From the NCBI GenBank assembly GCA_963715995.1, contig OY970283.1, positions 2,232,001 to 2,296,000 of the forward strand: DNA of 64,000 bases. The letters run 5' to 3'. Both the position numbers and the translations under genes were made by a program. The stretch is from DATBDN01 sp963715995. Its GTDB lineage: Bacteria; Actinomycetota; Thermoleophilia; Solirubrobacterales; Thermoleophilaceae. Position 1 is the first letter of the stretch, and every line of letters begins with the position of its first letter. The notes under the pieces were generated by a model that did no database searches, was not told the DNA's origin, and was given only the letters and a program-made list of their open reading frames with translations. This document shows, in pieces, positions 41,812-50,904 of the stretch.

Positions 41812-43236
41812 TTACGCGGTGTCAGAGCCGCGGACGGCACGCAGCACCGACTGCGCGGCGTTGTAGCCGTTCATCCCGTGCACGCCGCCGCCCGGCGGGG
41901 TCGCCGCGGAGCAGATGAAGAGGCCGTCGGCCCCGGTGCTGTAGGGATCGGCGGAGAAGCGCGGGCGAACCGTGGTCTGCCACGGCGTGTTCGCGCCGCA
42001 GACGATGTCGCCGCCGATGAAGTTGGCGTTGTCGCTCTCGATCTGAGCGGGCGTCCTGACGGACTGCCCGACGATGCGGTCGCGGAAGCCTGGCGCGAAG
42101 CGCTCGATCTGCGCGATCACGGCCTCGGTCGCGTCGCCCGTGTAGCCGTTCGGCACGTGCGCGTAGGACCAGACCGGATGCACGTCACCGGCCGAGCGCG
42201 TGGGGTCGGCCAGGTACTGTTGGGCCAGCAGCACGTACGGACGTGCGGGCATCCTGCCGCGGTTGACCTCGCTCTCGACGGCCACAGCCTCCTCGAACTC
42301 GCCCACGACGTGCACGGTCCCGGCGCGGCGGCATGCCTCGTTGCGCCAGGGGACGCCGCCCTCGACCGCGAAGTCGACCTTGAACGCGGCCGGGCCGTGG
42401 CGCCAGCGCCGGTAGGCGCGGGTGACCCGCTCCGGCAGGCGATCGCCGGCGATGTCGGCCACCCGCGACGGTGCCAGGTCGAAGATCACGGCATCGGAGG
42501 CGGGCAGGTCGGCCAGGGCGCTCACCGTGACGCCCGTCTCGATCACGCCGCCGTGCTCGCGCACGACCGCCGCCAGCGCGTCCGTGATCGCGCTCGAGCC
42601 GCCGCGTGGCACGGCCCAGCCGAAGGCATGGCAGGCGCAGATCAGCGCCATCCCCACCGATGAGCTCATCGGGCGGTTGAGCGGCGCCAGCGCATGAGCC
42701 GCCACTCCGCCGAACAGCGCCCGCGCCTGCGGTGTCTTCCACTTGCGCGCCAGCACCGTGGCCGGCGTTGCAGCCGGCAGCCCGAAGCGGGCCAGCCGAA
42801 GCGGATGGCGCGGCACGTGCAGCACGGGCCGGAACAGGTCCTCGGTGAGCGCCTCGAACGACTTCGACGGCTCGAACACCCAGCGCCATGCGCGGCCGTC
42901 GTCGCCGAGGCCGCGCGCGGTCTCCTCGAGCGAGCGCAGCATCACCCCCGCGCTGCCGTCGTCGAGCGGATGCGCGCAGTCGACCTCCGGCCAGCACCAC
43001 TCGAGCCCGTGGCGCTCGAGGCCGAGCGAGTTCAGGAACGGCGAGCCGACCGCCATCGGATGCACCGCCGAGCAGACGTCGTGCAGCAGCCCCGGCAGCG
43101 TCAGCTCCTCGGTGCGCGTGCCGCCGCCGATCGTCGGCGCAGCCTCCAGCACGGTCACGGCAACGCCCTCGCGTGCGAGCGCGGCAGCACAAGCGAGCCC
43201 GTTCGGCCCCGACCCGACGATGATGGCGCTCGTCAC
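41812..43236 (-). CDS. Phytoene-dehydrogenase-like FAD oxidoreductase (COG1233, 474 aa)
   Basis: N-terminal AIIVGSGPNGLACAAALAREGVAVTVLEA (FAD, GxGxxG) and GGGTRTEELTLPG; C-terminal GADGLFICSAATPPGGGVHGMNGYNAA, the conserved closing FAD motif of the CrtI-like superfamily. GTG start overlaps the DUF3556 stop as GTGA, so it is translationally coupled. The substrate is probably lipid-like (isoprenoid or fatty); carotenoid biosynthesis is not supported by neighbours. Confidence 0.9.
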   Translation of the reverse strand: MTSAIIVGSGPNGLACAAALAREGVAVTVLEAAPTIGGGTRTEELTLPGLLHDVCSAVHPMAVGSPFLNSLGLERHGLEWCWPEVDCAHPLDDGSAGVMLRSLEETARGLGDDGRAWRWVFEPSKSFEALTEDLFRPVLHVPRHPLRLARFGLPAATPATVLARKWKTPQARALFGGVAAHALAPLNRPMSSSVGMALICACHAFGWAVPRGGSSAITDALAAVVREHGGVIETGVTVSALADLPASDAVIFDLAPSRVADIAGDRLPERVTRAYRRWRHGPAAFKVDFAVEGGVPWRNEACRRAGTVHVVGEFEEAVAVESEVNRGRMPARPYVLLAQQYLADPTRSAGDVHPVWSYAHVPNGYTGDATEAVIAQIERFAPGFRDRIVGQSVRTPAQIESDNANFIGGDIVCGANTPWQTTVRPRFSADPYSTGADGLFICSAATPPGGGVHGMNGYNAAQSVLRAVRGSDTA

Positions 43237-44957
43237 GCGGTCGTGGGAGCCCCGGAGCTCAGGATCTCGACGGGGAAGTCGAACGACTCCTCGATCCAGG
43301 GACCGCGCTTGACCATCTCGGCCACGTCGACCCAGCCCTCCTCGACCAGCCCGGTGGCCGCGTCGAGGATGCGGTAGCGCTGGCGAGGGATGTGGAACGG
43401 CTGCGACTCCAGGGCGACCACGCGCACGTCGCCGGGCTCGAACCCGGCCTGCTCCTGGATCGCCTCGAGCAGCTGGTGGTGGTGGAAGTGCCCGTCGCCG
43501 AAGTTCCAGCCGGCCACCACGCCCGCGACCAACTCGCCCTCGCGGATGTCGTACGCCTCGACGTCGTCCACCGCGCGCGCCGTCAGTGCGTTCAGCGCCC
43601 GCCCGTGCGTGTGCATCGAGCGGAAGGCAAGCGCCTTGTCCATGAAGTACTCGGCCATCTCGCGCCCGTAGAGCTTGGCCAGCTGCTCGACCGTGATCCG
43701 CGCGGTCTTGAACACGCGCTCGTCCAGCTTGCGCTCGGCCTCGGTGTCCTTGCGGAACAGCCACACGCTCGTGGCCCAGTTGCCGGCGTAGTAGCGCATC
43801 GACGGCAGGAACGAGATCTTGTCCGGGAACAGGTTGCCGAGCACCGGGATGACCACCCCGCCGATCGCGAGCAGCGCGATCAGCAGCGGGTTGTCGAGGT
43901 TCGACAGCGGCACGTCGCCGTAGTGCCCGAAGTTGAACAGCAGCGAGAAGATCATGAACAGGTTCCACTCGAGCGGCACCCCGAGGGCGAACGTCGAGGT
44001 GATGTGCGCGTGGAACAGGATCATCCCCACGAGCGCGATCGTGCCGAGCGTGCCCTTGTGGGTGAGCATCAGGACCAGCGGCAGTCCGAACTCGACGGCT
44101 GTCCCCAGGTGCGCTCCGATTGCGGCCGGGCGCCCGGGGCGCATGTCCGCGGGGTAGTTCGCATAGAGCTTCGCCTTCGACTTGCGCGAGCGGTTCCAGG
44201 GCGTGTTCGAGACCATCACGGCGATCACGTAGGGGAAGTGCCGGTTGAGCTTCGACGAGGCCGCGCCCCACCAGATGAAGAACATGACGAACTGCCAGCC
44301 GATCAGGATGTTGTGCGCCGGGAACAGCGACACGAGCAGGAAGAAGCCGTAGATCTCGGGGCGCGCCGCCAGGAACGGCACCTTGTCGCGCAGCCCCAGC
44401 AGCGCCCAGACGCCAAGCAGTGCGCCGATCCAGCCACGGCTCATCAGGCCGTCATGGCCGTTCGCGATCAACAGGTGAATCGCGAGCACGATCAACGCCG
44501 CGTACAGGAGGACGTCGAACAGCGTCCGCCGGCTGCCACGTGTGAGCGGGACCCGATCAGGCCACGGCGGCAGCCGCACGGTGCCGGGCCGCAGCCAGTA
44601 GAGCGCGCCGCCGATGATCGGCCCGTAGCGCGCCGCCAGCTGCATCGAGCCCGACCCCAGGCCGATGACCTCCCACAGCGAGGTCCACACGACGAGCTTC
44701 TGGAACACGATCGGCTCGGTCCACCAGTGCCGGATGTCGCCGAGCCCTCCTACTCCCGGCGTGGACACGGAGATCACGAGCGCCGCGAGGAACAGGAACA
44801 GCACGAGCTTGATCACGTAGAGCAGATAGACCGCTCCGGGCGGCGCGAAGCCGTTCACTGCCCAGTCCTCGCAGTTGAGCCGCCGCCGCGTCAGGTAGGG
44901 CTTCGCTCGCCATTCGGCCAGATCGAACGGTGGTGGCGACGGCTGGATGAATCCCAT
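43233..44957 (-). CDS. DUF3556-family multi-pass membrane protein (574 aa)
   Basis: About ten hydrophobic helices over residues ~40-400, family blocks such as LNCEDWAVNGFAPPGAVYLLY, VFQKLVVWTSLWEVIGLG, YGPIIGGALYWLRPGTVRLPPWP, LFPAHNILIGWQFVMFFIWWGAASSKLN and MVSNTPWNRSRK, then a soluble ~170-residue C-terminal part rich in His (GDGHFHHHQ). DUF3556 proteins are known from mycobacteria and relatives without assigned function. First gene of a coupled unit with the COG1233 oxidoreductase and hydrolase; a lipid-modifying membrane complex is plausible (inference). Confidence 0.87.
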   Translation of the reverse strand: MGFIQPSPPPFDLAEWRAKPYLTRRRLNCEDWAVNGFAPPGAVYLLYVIKLVLFLFLAALVISVSTPGVGGLGDIRHWWTEPIVFQKLVVWTSLWEVIGLGSGSMQLAARYGPIIGGALYWLRPGTVRLPPWPDRVPLTRGSRRTLFDVLLYAALIVLAIHLLIANGHDGLMSRGWIGALLGVWALLGLRDKVPFLAARPEIYGFFLLVSLFPAHNILIGWQFVMFFIWWGAASSKLNRHFPYVIAVMVSNTPWNRSRKSKAKLYANYPADMRPGRPAAIGAHLGTAVEFGLPLVLMLTHKGTLGTIALVGMILFHAHITSTFALGVPLEWNLFMIFSLLFNFGHYGDVPLSNLDNPLLIALLAIGGVVIPVLGNLFPDKISFLPSMRYYAGNWATSVWLFRKDTEAERKLDERVFKTARITVEQLAKLYGREMAEYFMDKALAFRSMHTHGRALNALTARAVDDVEAYDIREGELVAGVVAGWNFGDGHFHHHQLLEAIQEQAGFEPGDVRVVALESQPFHIPRQRYRILDAATGLVEEGWVDVAEMVKRGPWIEESFDFPVEILSSGAPTTA

Positions 44958-45009
44958 CGCGGCGAACCCTAATCCCAATCGGCCACCCAGCGTGCGCCAG
45001 AATCACCTC

Positions 45010-45285
45010 ATGGCCACCTGCTCGCACCTCGACCAGGTTCAGTTCGTCGAGCTGCCCGGCGACATCCCGGGCTGCGAGGACTGCCTCGCGATCGGGGGCC
45101 GCTGGGTCCACCTGCGCATGTGTCAGGAGTGCGGGCACATCGGCTGCTGCGACGACTCGCCGAACCGCCACGCGACCGCCCACTACCACGCGACGCAGCA
45201 CCCGATCATCCGCTCGGCACAGCCGGACGAGGACTGGAGCTGGTGCTACGTGGACGAGGTCGTGTTCGTCATCCGCCCGGACTAG
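45010..45285 (+). CDS. UBP-type zinc finger protein (91 aa)
   Basis: Zn-finger UBP pattern: CSHLDQVQF, CEDCLAIGGRWVHLRMCQECGHIGCCDDSPNRHATAHYHATQHPIIRS, with the Cys/His order of ubiquitin-hydrolase ZnF-UBP domains. Stand-alone versions occur in actinobacteria, which lack ubiquitin; the ligand may be a protein C-terminus or something else. ATG 45010; an upstream in-frame ATG at 44947 would overlap the divergent gene's start. It converges tightly with the ABC permease gene. Confidence 0.9.
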   Translation: MATCSHLDQVQFVELPGDIPGCEDCLAIGGRWVHLRMCQECGHIGCCDDSPNRHATAHYHATQHPIIRSAQPDEDWSWCYVDEVVFVIRPD

Positions 45286-45287
45286 GG

Positions 45288-46091
45288 CTAGGCGATCAGG
45301 CGCTTCTCCATGTAGTGCACCGCCAACCGCCAGCAGACGAAGGCGAAGCCGACCAGGAACGCCAGGTGCCCGATGTCGACCCAGCCCTTGAACCCGAACG
45401 ACGCGTGGCGCACCAGCTCCACGCAGTGGAACAGCGGGTTGAAGTTGCCCGCGATCTGGGCCCAGTGCGGCAACCCGCTCAGCGGGAAGAACGTGCCCGC
45501 GACCAGGAACAGCGGCGTCAGCAGCCCGCTCTGCCAGTAGGAGAAGCTCTCGATCGCGCGTGAGCGCGACGCCACGAAGATCCCGAAGCTGGCCCAGCCG
45601 TAGCCCGCGATGCCGGCGATGAACGGCACGAGCAGCATGCCGAAGCTCGGGTTGAGGCCGAACACCATCGCCACCAGCATCGGCACGCAGCCGTAGATGC
45701 CCGTGCGCGCGCCGATCCAGAGCGCCTCGCCCGTGACCAGCTCCTCGGTGTCGACCGGCGCGGCCAGGATGGCGTCGTAGGTGTGCTGGAACTGGTACTT
45801 GATGAACGTGCCGTACATGGCCGTGAAGGCGCCCGAGAAGAGCACGGTCGTCGCGACGATGCCGGTGCCGACGAAGTCGATGTAGTTGTGGCCTGCAACG
45901 TGCTTGACAAGCGTTCCGAAGCCAAAGCCGAACGCCAGCAGGTAGATCGTCGGGTCGACGGTCGACGAGAACGTCGACGAGCGCCAGAACGACGAGAAGT
46001 TGACGACCTCGCGCATGAGCACGCCCTGGAGCGCGGCGCGCTCGAGCCGGTGCAGGCGCCTGCGCGGAGCTGCAGCAACCGAGGCGGCCAT
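45288..46091 (-). CDS. ABC-2 type transporter permease (267 aa)
   Basis: Six membrane helices; FSSTVDPTIYLLAFGFGFGTLV, LEDV-independent NodJ/DrrB-like SGAFTAMYGTFIKYQFQHTYDAILAAPV, and the C-terminal LFLVAGTFFPLSGLPHWAQ...NPLFHCVELVR typical of ABC-2 exporters. ATG overlaps the ATPase stop by one base (TGATG). Partner of the ATPase at 46091-46987. Confidence 0.93.
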   Translation of the reverse strand: MAASVAAAPRRRLHRLERAALQGVLMREVVNFSSFWRSSTFSSTVDPTIYLLAFGFGFGTLVKHVAGHNYIDFVGTGIVATTVLFSGAFTAMYGTFIKYQFQHTYDAILAAPVDTEELVTGEALWIGARTGIYGCVPMLVAMVFGLNPSFGMLLVPFIAGIAGYGWASFGIFVASRSRAIESFSYWQSGLLTPLFLVAGTFFPLSGLPHWAQIAGNFNPLFHCVELVRHASFGFKGWVDIGHLAFLVGFAFVCWRLAVHYMEKRLIA

Positions 46092-46987
46092 CAGGAGATC
46101 TCCTCCCCCGTGAGCAGGACGAAGACGTCCTCCAGGTTGGTGATCCGGCGCTCGCCCTCGAACTGCACGTCGCCGTTGCCACCGAGAATGGCGATCGACG
46201 TGCCGGTGCGGCGCGTGCTCCAGCCGCGCCCGCGCGCCTCGGTCTCGACCTCGACCAGGCGCGTCGGCGAGCCGTAGACCTCGATGGCCTGGCTGCCGGC
46301 GTGCTTGTCGATCAGCTCGCGCGGCGGGCCGACCGCCACGGCCTTGCCGTGCGACATGATCGTGACGCTGTCGCAGAGGCGCTCGGCCTCCTCGATGTAG
46401 TGCGTGCTCATCAGGATCGAGACACCCTCCGAGCGCATCCGGTCGATCAGCGCCCAGAGCTCCTGGCGCACCTGCGGGTCGAGCCCGACGGTGGGCTCGT
46501 CGAGCAGGATCAGGCGCGGCTCGTGCAGCAGCGCGCGGGCGATCAGGAGCCGGCGCCGCATGCCGCCGCTCAGCTCGTCCACCTTCGCGCCGCGACGGTC
46601 GGTCAGGTTGGCGATCCCGAGCGCGCGGTCGATCGCAGCCTTGCGCCGCCCTGCGCCGACGCGGTAGAGGTGCGCGAACACGAGCAGGTTCTGCTCGACC
46701 GTCAGCGAGACGTCGAGGTTGTCGAGCTGCGGCACGACGCCCATCTCCGCGCGCGCCTGCTTCGAGTCGCCGGGCAACCGGTAGCCCAGGACGTCGATCT
46801 CGCCCTCGTCGCCGATCACCTGCGCGGTCAGCGCCTTCATCGTGGTCGACTTGCCGGCGCCATTCGGGCCGAGCAGGCCGACGCAGCGACCGAACGGCAC
46901 GTCGAGGTCGAGCCCGTCAACGGCCGTCAGCGCGCCGAAGCGCTTGACGAAGCCGCGAACGCTGATGGCCGAGCCGGTCTGCTCCAT
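46091..46987 (-). CDS. ABC transporter ATPase (DrrA/NodI-like, 298 aa)
   Basis: Walker A GPNGAGKST (~38-46), Q-loop VVPQLDNLD, signature LSGGMRRRL, Walker B LILLDEPTVGLD, H-loop STHYIEEAE, plus a C-terminal extension of the DrrA/CcmA type. ATG 46987 is 5 bp after the MFS stop. With the permease it would form a half-dimer exporter for a drug, lipid or polysaccharide. Confidence 0.96.
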   Translation of the reverse strand: MEQTGSAISVRGFVKRFGALTAVDGLDLDVPFGRCVGLLGPNGAGKSTTMKALTAQVIGDEGEIDVLGYRLPGDSKQARAEMGVVPQLDNLDVSLTVEQNLLVFAHLYRVGAGRRKAAIDRALGIANLTDRRGAKVDELSGGMRRRLLIARALLHEPRLILLDEPTVGLDPQVRQELWALIDRMRSEGVSILMSTHYIEEAERLCDSVTIMSHGKAVAVGPPRELIDKHAGSQAIEVYGSPTRLVEVETEARGRGWSTRRTGTSIAILGGNGDVQFEGERRITNLEDVFVLLTGEEIS

Positions 46988-46992
46988 GCGGG

Positions 46993-48431
46993 CTACGCGG
47001 CCTCCGCGTACGCAGGCTCGGAGGCTGGCGCGTGCTCGCGCTGCGGGCGCAGGACGAGCGCGGCAATCAAGAGCGCGACGACGGTGAGCCCAGCCGCCAG
47101 CAGGTAGCCAAGGTGGTAGCCGCCGTTCAGCGATGACGCCACCGAGTGGCCGGCATCGGACAGCTTGCTCGTGCGCGTGCCCGCCAGCGTGGCCAGCACG
47201 GCCAGCCCGAGCGCGCCGCCGACCTGCGTGGTGGTGTTGATCAGCCCTGACGCGAGCCCGGCGTCCTCCTGCGTCGCGCCCGACATCGCGAGCGTGACGA
47301 GCGAGGGACCCGAGATCGCGAAGCCGGCGCCGATCAGCGGCATGATCGGGAACAGGTCGACCAGGTAGTTGCCGTCGACCGGCGTGCGCGCGAACAGCAG
47401 CAGCCCGATCAGCACCAGGCTCATGCCGGGCACCAATGTGCGGCGTGGCCCGAAGCGCATGATCAGCCGCTCCGAGTAGCGCAGCGACAGCGTGCCCATG
47501 ACCAGGGTCAGCGGCAGGAACGCGAGCCCGATCTCGAGCGGCGAGTAGTGGAGGATGCGCTGGAGGTAGAGCGACCCCATGAAGAACGTGCCGAACATGC
47601 CGGCCACGAGCAGCCCCTGGATCGCATTCGACGCCGCGACCGTGCGCGAGCGGAAGATGCGCAGCGGGATCAGCGGGTTGGCGGCGGTCGCCTCGCGCAC
47701 GATGAATGCCACCAGCAGCGCGATCGCCCCGGCGCCGCACGCGAGCGTGGTGCCGGCCCCCAGCCGTCGTCGGCCGCCGGCTTGACGATGGTGTACACGA
47801 GCAGCATCAGCGCCGACGTGACGAGCGTGGCGCCCAGCGCGTCCGCGCCCCGGCCGAAGCCCTCGCCGCGGTCGGCCACGACGTAGCGCAGCGCGAAGAA
47901 CGCCGTCGCGATCCCGATCGGGATGTTGATGAAGAAGATCCAGTGCCAGTTGATGGCGTCCGTCAGGACACCGCCGGCGATCAGGCCGACCGAGCCGCCG
48001 CCCGAGGCGACGAAGCTGAACACGCCCATCGCCTTCGCCTGCTCGCGCGGCTCCGGGAACATCGTGAAGATCATCCCGAGCACGACCGCGGAGGTCATCG
48101 CGCCGCCGACTCCCTGGACGAAGCGCGCGGCCACGAGCATGCCCTGGCTCTGCGAGACGCCGCACATGAGCGACGCCGTGGTGAACACGGCCAGCCCGGC
48201 GAGGAACATCCCGCGGCGCGAGATCAGGTCCCCGAGGCGCCCGGCCAGCAGCAGCAGGCCGCCGAACGCGATCAGGTAGGCGTTCACCACCCAGGCCAGG
48301 CTCGACTGCGCGAAGCCCAGGTCGTCCTGGATCGAGGGCAGCGCAACGTTCACGACGGTTGCGTCGAGCACGATCATCAACATCCCCGTGCAGAGCACGA
48401 TCAGGGCCTTCCAGCGATTGCTTTCGTTCAT
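46993..48431 (-). pseudogene. MFS drug:H+ antiporter (DHA2/EmrB-like) with a -1 frameshift
   Basis: N-terminal half from ATG 48431 (MLMIVLDATVVNVALPSIQDDLG, AGRLGDLISRRGMF) reads to ...VKPAADDGWG, then the frame breaks in a G-run: five G (CCCCC on + at 47757-47761) where six would restore AGTTLACGAGAIALLVAFIVRE and the second half (LIPLRIFRSRTVAASNAIQG to the stop). The restored protein would have ~479 aa and 14 helices. Homopolymer context suggests a sequence error or phase-variable run. It follows the cupin gene and precedes the ABC exporter genes. Confidence 0.88.
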
Positions 48432-48432
48432 G

Positions 48433-48711
48433 TCAGATAGGACTCACTACCGGCCGCGAACTCATCGGCCGCGACACGGCCATCAGGACGGTTGTTCCGT
48501 CGGTTGGGTTGTGCATCGACCGTAGCGGGAGGTCGGACAGCCAGATGATCGCGCCGCGCTCGAAGCGCCAGCGGCGGCCGCTCACCCCCTCCAGCTCGAG
48601 CGTTCCGCAGATGACGATCACGAGCTCGTCCTCCCACTCGGACTCGACGTAGGGACGCTCGGAGGCGCTCGGAAAGCGGATCAGGCGCCGTTCGAAGCCA
48701 GTCTTGGCCAT
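48433..48711 (-). CDS. Cupin-fold small protein (92 aa)
   Basis: Single cupin barrel: YVESEWEDELVIVICGTLELEGVSGRRWRFERGAIIWLSDLPLRSMHNPTDGTTVLMAVSR. The canonical His pair of motif 1 is absent, so metal binding is doubtful; a ligand-sensing or stress role is possible. ATG 48711, one base from the MFS start downstream, so it heads the cupin-MFS-ABC operon. It diverges from the sigma factor gene. Confidence 0.75.
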   Translation of the reverse strand: MAKTGFERRLIRFPSASERPYVESEWEDELVIVICGTLELEGVSGRRWRFERGAIIWLSDLPLRSMHNPTDGTTVLMAVSRPMSSRPVVSPI

Positions 48712-48764
48712 CGAGATAAGACGCCGCCGGGACGCAATTCTCATCGGTGCCTAGCATGAGATGA

Positions 48765-49787
48765 ATGGCCGCCGGCACCGATGTCACCCCCGCCCTCGAA
48801 AGCGAGCTGGAGTCCTACCGGCGCGAGCTGACCGGTTATTGCTACCGCATGCTCGGGTCGGGCTTCGAGGCCGAGGACGCGGTCCAGGAAACGTTCGTGA
48901 GGGCCTGGAAGAACCTCGACTCGTTCGAAGGCCGCTCGAGCCTGCGCTCGTGGCTCTACCGGATCGCCACCAATGTATGCCTCGACATGCTCCAGGGGCC
49001 ACAGCGGCGGGCGCGCCCGATGGACATGGGCCCGTCGTCGACCCCGGAGACCACCCTCGGGGCGCCGCTGACCGAGAGCACCTGGATCCTGCCGATCGCA
49101 GACGCCGCGGCCCTGCCCGAGGACGGCGACCCCGCCGAGCTCGCGGCCCAGCGCGAGACGCTGCGCTTGGCGTTCGTGGCGGCGCTCCAGCACCTGCCCG
49201 CGCGCCAGCGCGCCGTGCTGATCCTGCGCGAGGTGCTGCGCTGGCAGGCGACCGAGGTGGCGGAGCTGCTCGGTATGACGGTGGCGTCCGTGAACAGCGC
49301 GCTCCAGCGGGCGCGCGCGACCGTCGACAAGCTGGACCTCGACGCGAGCGGGCCCGCGAAGGTCGAGAGCGGCGATCAGGAGCTGCTCGACCGCTACGTC
49401 GACTACTTCGAGCGCTACGACATCGACGCGCTGGTGTCGCTGATCGCCGACGACGCCGAGTTCTCGATGCCGCCGTTCGACCTCTGGCTGCGCGGCAGCG
49501 CCGACATCGCGCGCTGGTACGTGGGCCAGGGCGCCGGCTGTGACGACTCGCGGATGATCGCCACGCGCGCCAACGGCTGTGCCGCGTTCGCCCAGTACAA
49601 GCCGGCCGGGGACGGCACGCGTGAGCCGTGGGCGCTTCAGGTGATCGAGACCTCGGGCGGCCGGATCACCGCCCTGCACCACTGGATCCCGCCGTTCGCG
49701 GAGCAGCTGTTCGCGCAGTTCGGGCTGCCGCTGCGGCTGGAGGGCGAGCTGCCCTACTCGTCCGAGAGCGCCAAGAGCTCCTCGTAG
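48765..49787 (+). CDS. ECF-type sigma factor with SnoaL-like C-terminal domain (SigG/TIGR02960-like, 340 aa)
   Basis: Region 2: LTGYCYRMLGSGFEAEDAVQETFVRAWKNLDSFEGRSSLRSWLYRIATNVCLDML. Region 4: LQHLPARQRAVLILREVLRWQATEVAELLGMTVASVNSALQRARATV. Residues ~205-325 form a SnoaL-like domain (LLDRYVDYFERYDIDALVSLIADDAEFSMPP). The layout is that of SigG-like factors regulated in cis by the C-terminal domain. The 3' end overlaps the remnant ABC-F gene by 34 bp and lies in direct-repeat copy A. The cupin-MFS-ABC operon diverges from it and may be its target. Confidence 0.93.
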   Translation: MAAGTDVTPALESELESYRRELTGYCYRMLGSGFEAEDAVQETFVRAWKNLDSFEGRSSLRSWLYRIATNVCLDMLQGPQRRARPMDMGPSSTPETTLGAPLTESTWILPIADAAALPEDGDPAELAAQRETLRLAFVAALQHLPARQRAVLILREVLRWQATEVAELLGMTVASVNSALQRARATVDKLDLDASGPAKVESGDQELLDRYVDYFERYDIDALVSLIADDAEFSMPPFDLWLRGSADIARWYVGQGAGCDDSRMIATRANGCAAFAQYKPAGDGTREPWALQVIETSGGRITALHHWIPPFAEQLFAQFGLPLRLEGELPYSSESAKSSS

Positions 49788-50038
49788 AGCGACTCGATTC
49801 GCCGCTTGGCCTCGGTGTGGCGCTGGGAGGACCGCTCCGCGCCCGTCGGCGAGGCCCACGCCGAGGGATCGGCGAGCTCGTCCTCGATCTTCGCGAGCCC
49901 GGCCTCGGCCTGCGCGACCTCACGTTCCAGCGCCGAGATGCGCTTCGCGCGGTTTTTCGAGACCGGTGGCTCCTCGCGCGGCTTGGCCTTTTTTTCCTTC
50001 GCGGCGGCCGGCGCGGGCGCGGCGGCGGCCCTGCGCTC
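49562..50038 (+). repeat. 477-bp direct repeat, copy A
   Basis: An ungapped match to 53939-54415 at a constant offset of 4377, with 12 mismatches by eye. It contains the last ~75 codons of the sigma factor and the last ~95 codons of ABC-F. Here the sigma gene is whole and ABC-F is cut. Confidence 0.92.
49754..50038 (-). pseudogene. 3' fragment of ABC-F ATPase gene
   Basis: Encodes the coiled C-terminal ~95 residues of ABC-F (AAAAPAPAAAKEKKAKPREEPPVSKNRAKRISALEREVAQAEAGL...) and is nearly identical to the end of the intact gene at 54131. All ATPase domains are missing; homology stops at 50038. Confidence 0.88.
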
Positions 50039-50184
50039 TGCAGCGGGTCCGGCACGAGCGTGCCGAGCGCGGGCGCATTGCAAAGGCGCCTGACACTTGG
50101 CCGAAGAACCTCGACGACCTCTCCTTCATGGAAGAGCCGGCGTACGGCTACGGCTGGGACTGGGACGAGCAGCTCGCGGCCTGA
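50039..50184 (+). pseudogene. 3' fragment of an unknown gene at the left end of the insert
   Basis: Beginning exactly where repeat A stops, the + strand reads VRHERAERGRIAKAPDTWPKNLDDLSFMEEPAYGYGWDWDEQLAA to a TGA. Composition looks like a genuine C-terminus (acidic and aromatic) with its 5' part missing. The family is not recognised. Confidence 0.5.
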
Positions 50185-50193
50185 GCCGTTTCA

Positions 50194-50391
50194 TTAGCCG
50201 ATGGGCTCGTCGAGCTTGAGCGCCCGGCGCCACCAGCCGATCGAGAGCATCTGTGGCGTCGGAGCCCCGAGCTCGCGACGTTCCTCAGCCAAGACGAATG
50301 CTTGCTCGAGGGCGCGGCGCTGAGGGTCGCCCGACGCGGGCGGCCGATGCTCGCGCTTCCCGAAGAGCAGGCGGCGCGCGGATGGATGCGG
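50194..50391 (-). pseudogene. Possible truncated ORF (C-terminal ~65 codons)
   Basis: Reverse frame reads RRLLFGKREHRPPASGDPQRRALEQAFVLAEERRELGAPTPQMLSIGWWRRALKLDEPIG to a TAA, protein-like but without a normal start codon; a stop interrupts it at 50392. Probably a remnant. Confidence 0.35.
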
Positions 50392-50904
50392 TTAGTGACG
50401 TTCAGTTGAGCTGTTCACCATCGAACGGTAGGCCGTTTCGCGCCGCTTCCCGCGCACCTTGCGCGCGCCGCAACTGGACCAAGGCACGCACTTCGGCCGG
50501 TGTTGTGATCCCTGCGGGCCGATCCGATACCGAAGTGATCAGAGGGCTTCCCGCGGCCTCAGAGTGGGCTTAGGCTCGGGGCCTAAAATGTCCTCGGAGG
50601 CCGGGAACCTCTCCGGCGCTGGAAGCGTTTCCGAAGCATCTGCGCAACACCATTGCGTAGCGGTCCGAGAAGATCGAAGCCTTGGCGGGTGGTCAGACGC
50701 GCGGCACGATCGAGCTCGTGACGGAGCTGGGAGAGTCCTACGACGATGTCGGCGCCGCATTGCACGCGCTTCGCGCACAGGGCCTCATCGACGTCGTCGA
50801 CCAGCACGTAGTGAGGTCGTCTTTGGGTCGAGCGACGGACGCCTGCGTCCTCGGGCGCTGCGCCCGTTGCGGGTCGCGAGCTGACCCACCGGCGGCAGCG
50901 CGTC
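50392..50904. other. Low-information stretch of the insert
   Basis: No convincing gene. On the + strand, from TTG 50682 to 50915, an open frame (GTIELVTELGESYDDVGAALHALRAQGLIDVV) resembles part of a winged helix-turn-helix, preceded by an in-frame stop at 50658; it may be a decayed regulator. GC content looks lower than in the flanks. Confidence 0.35.
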
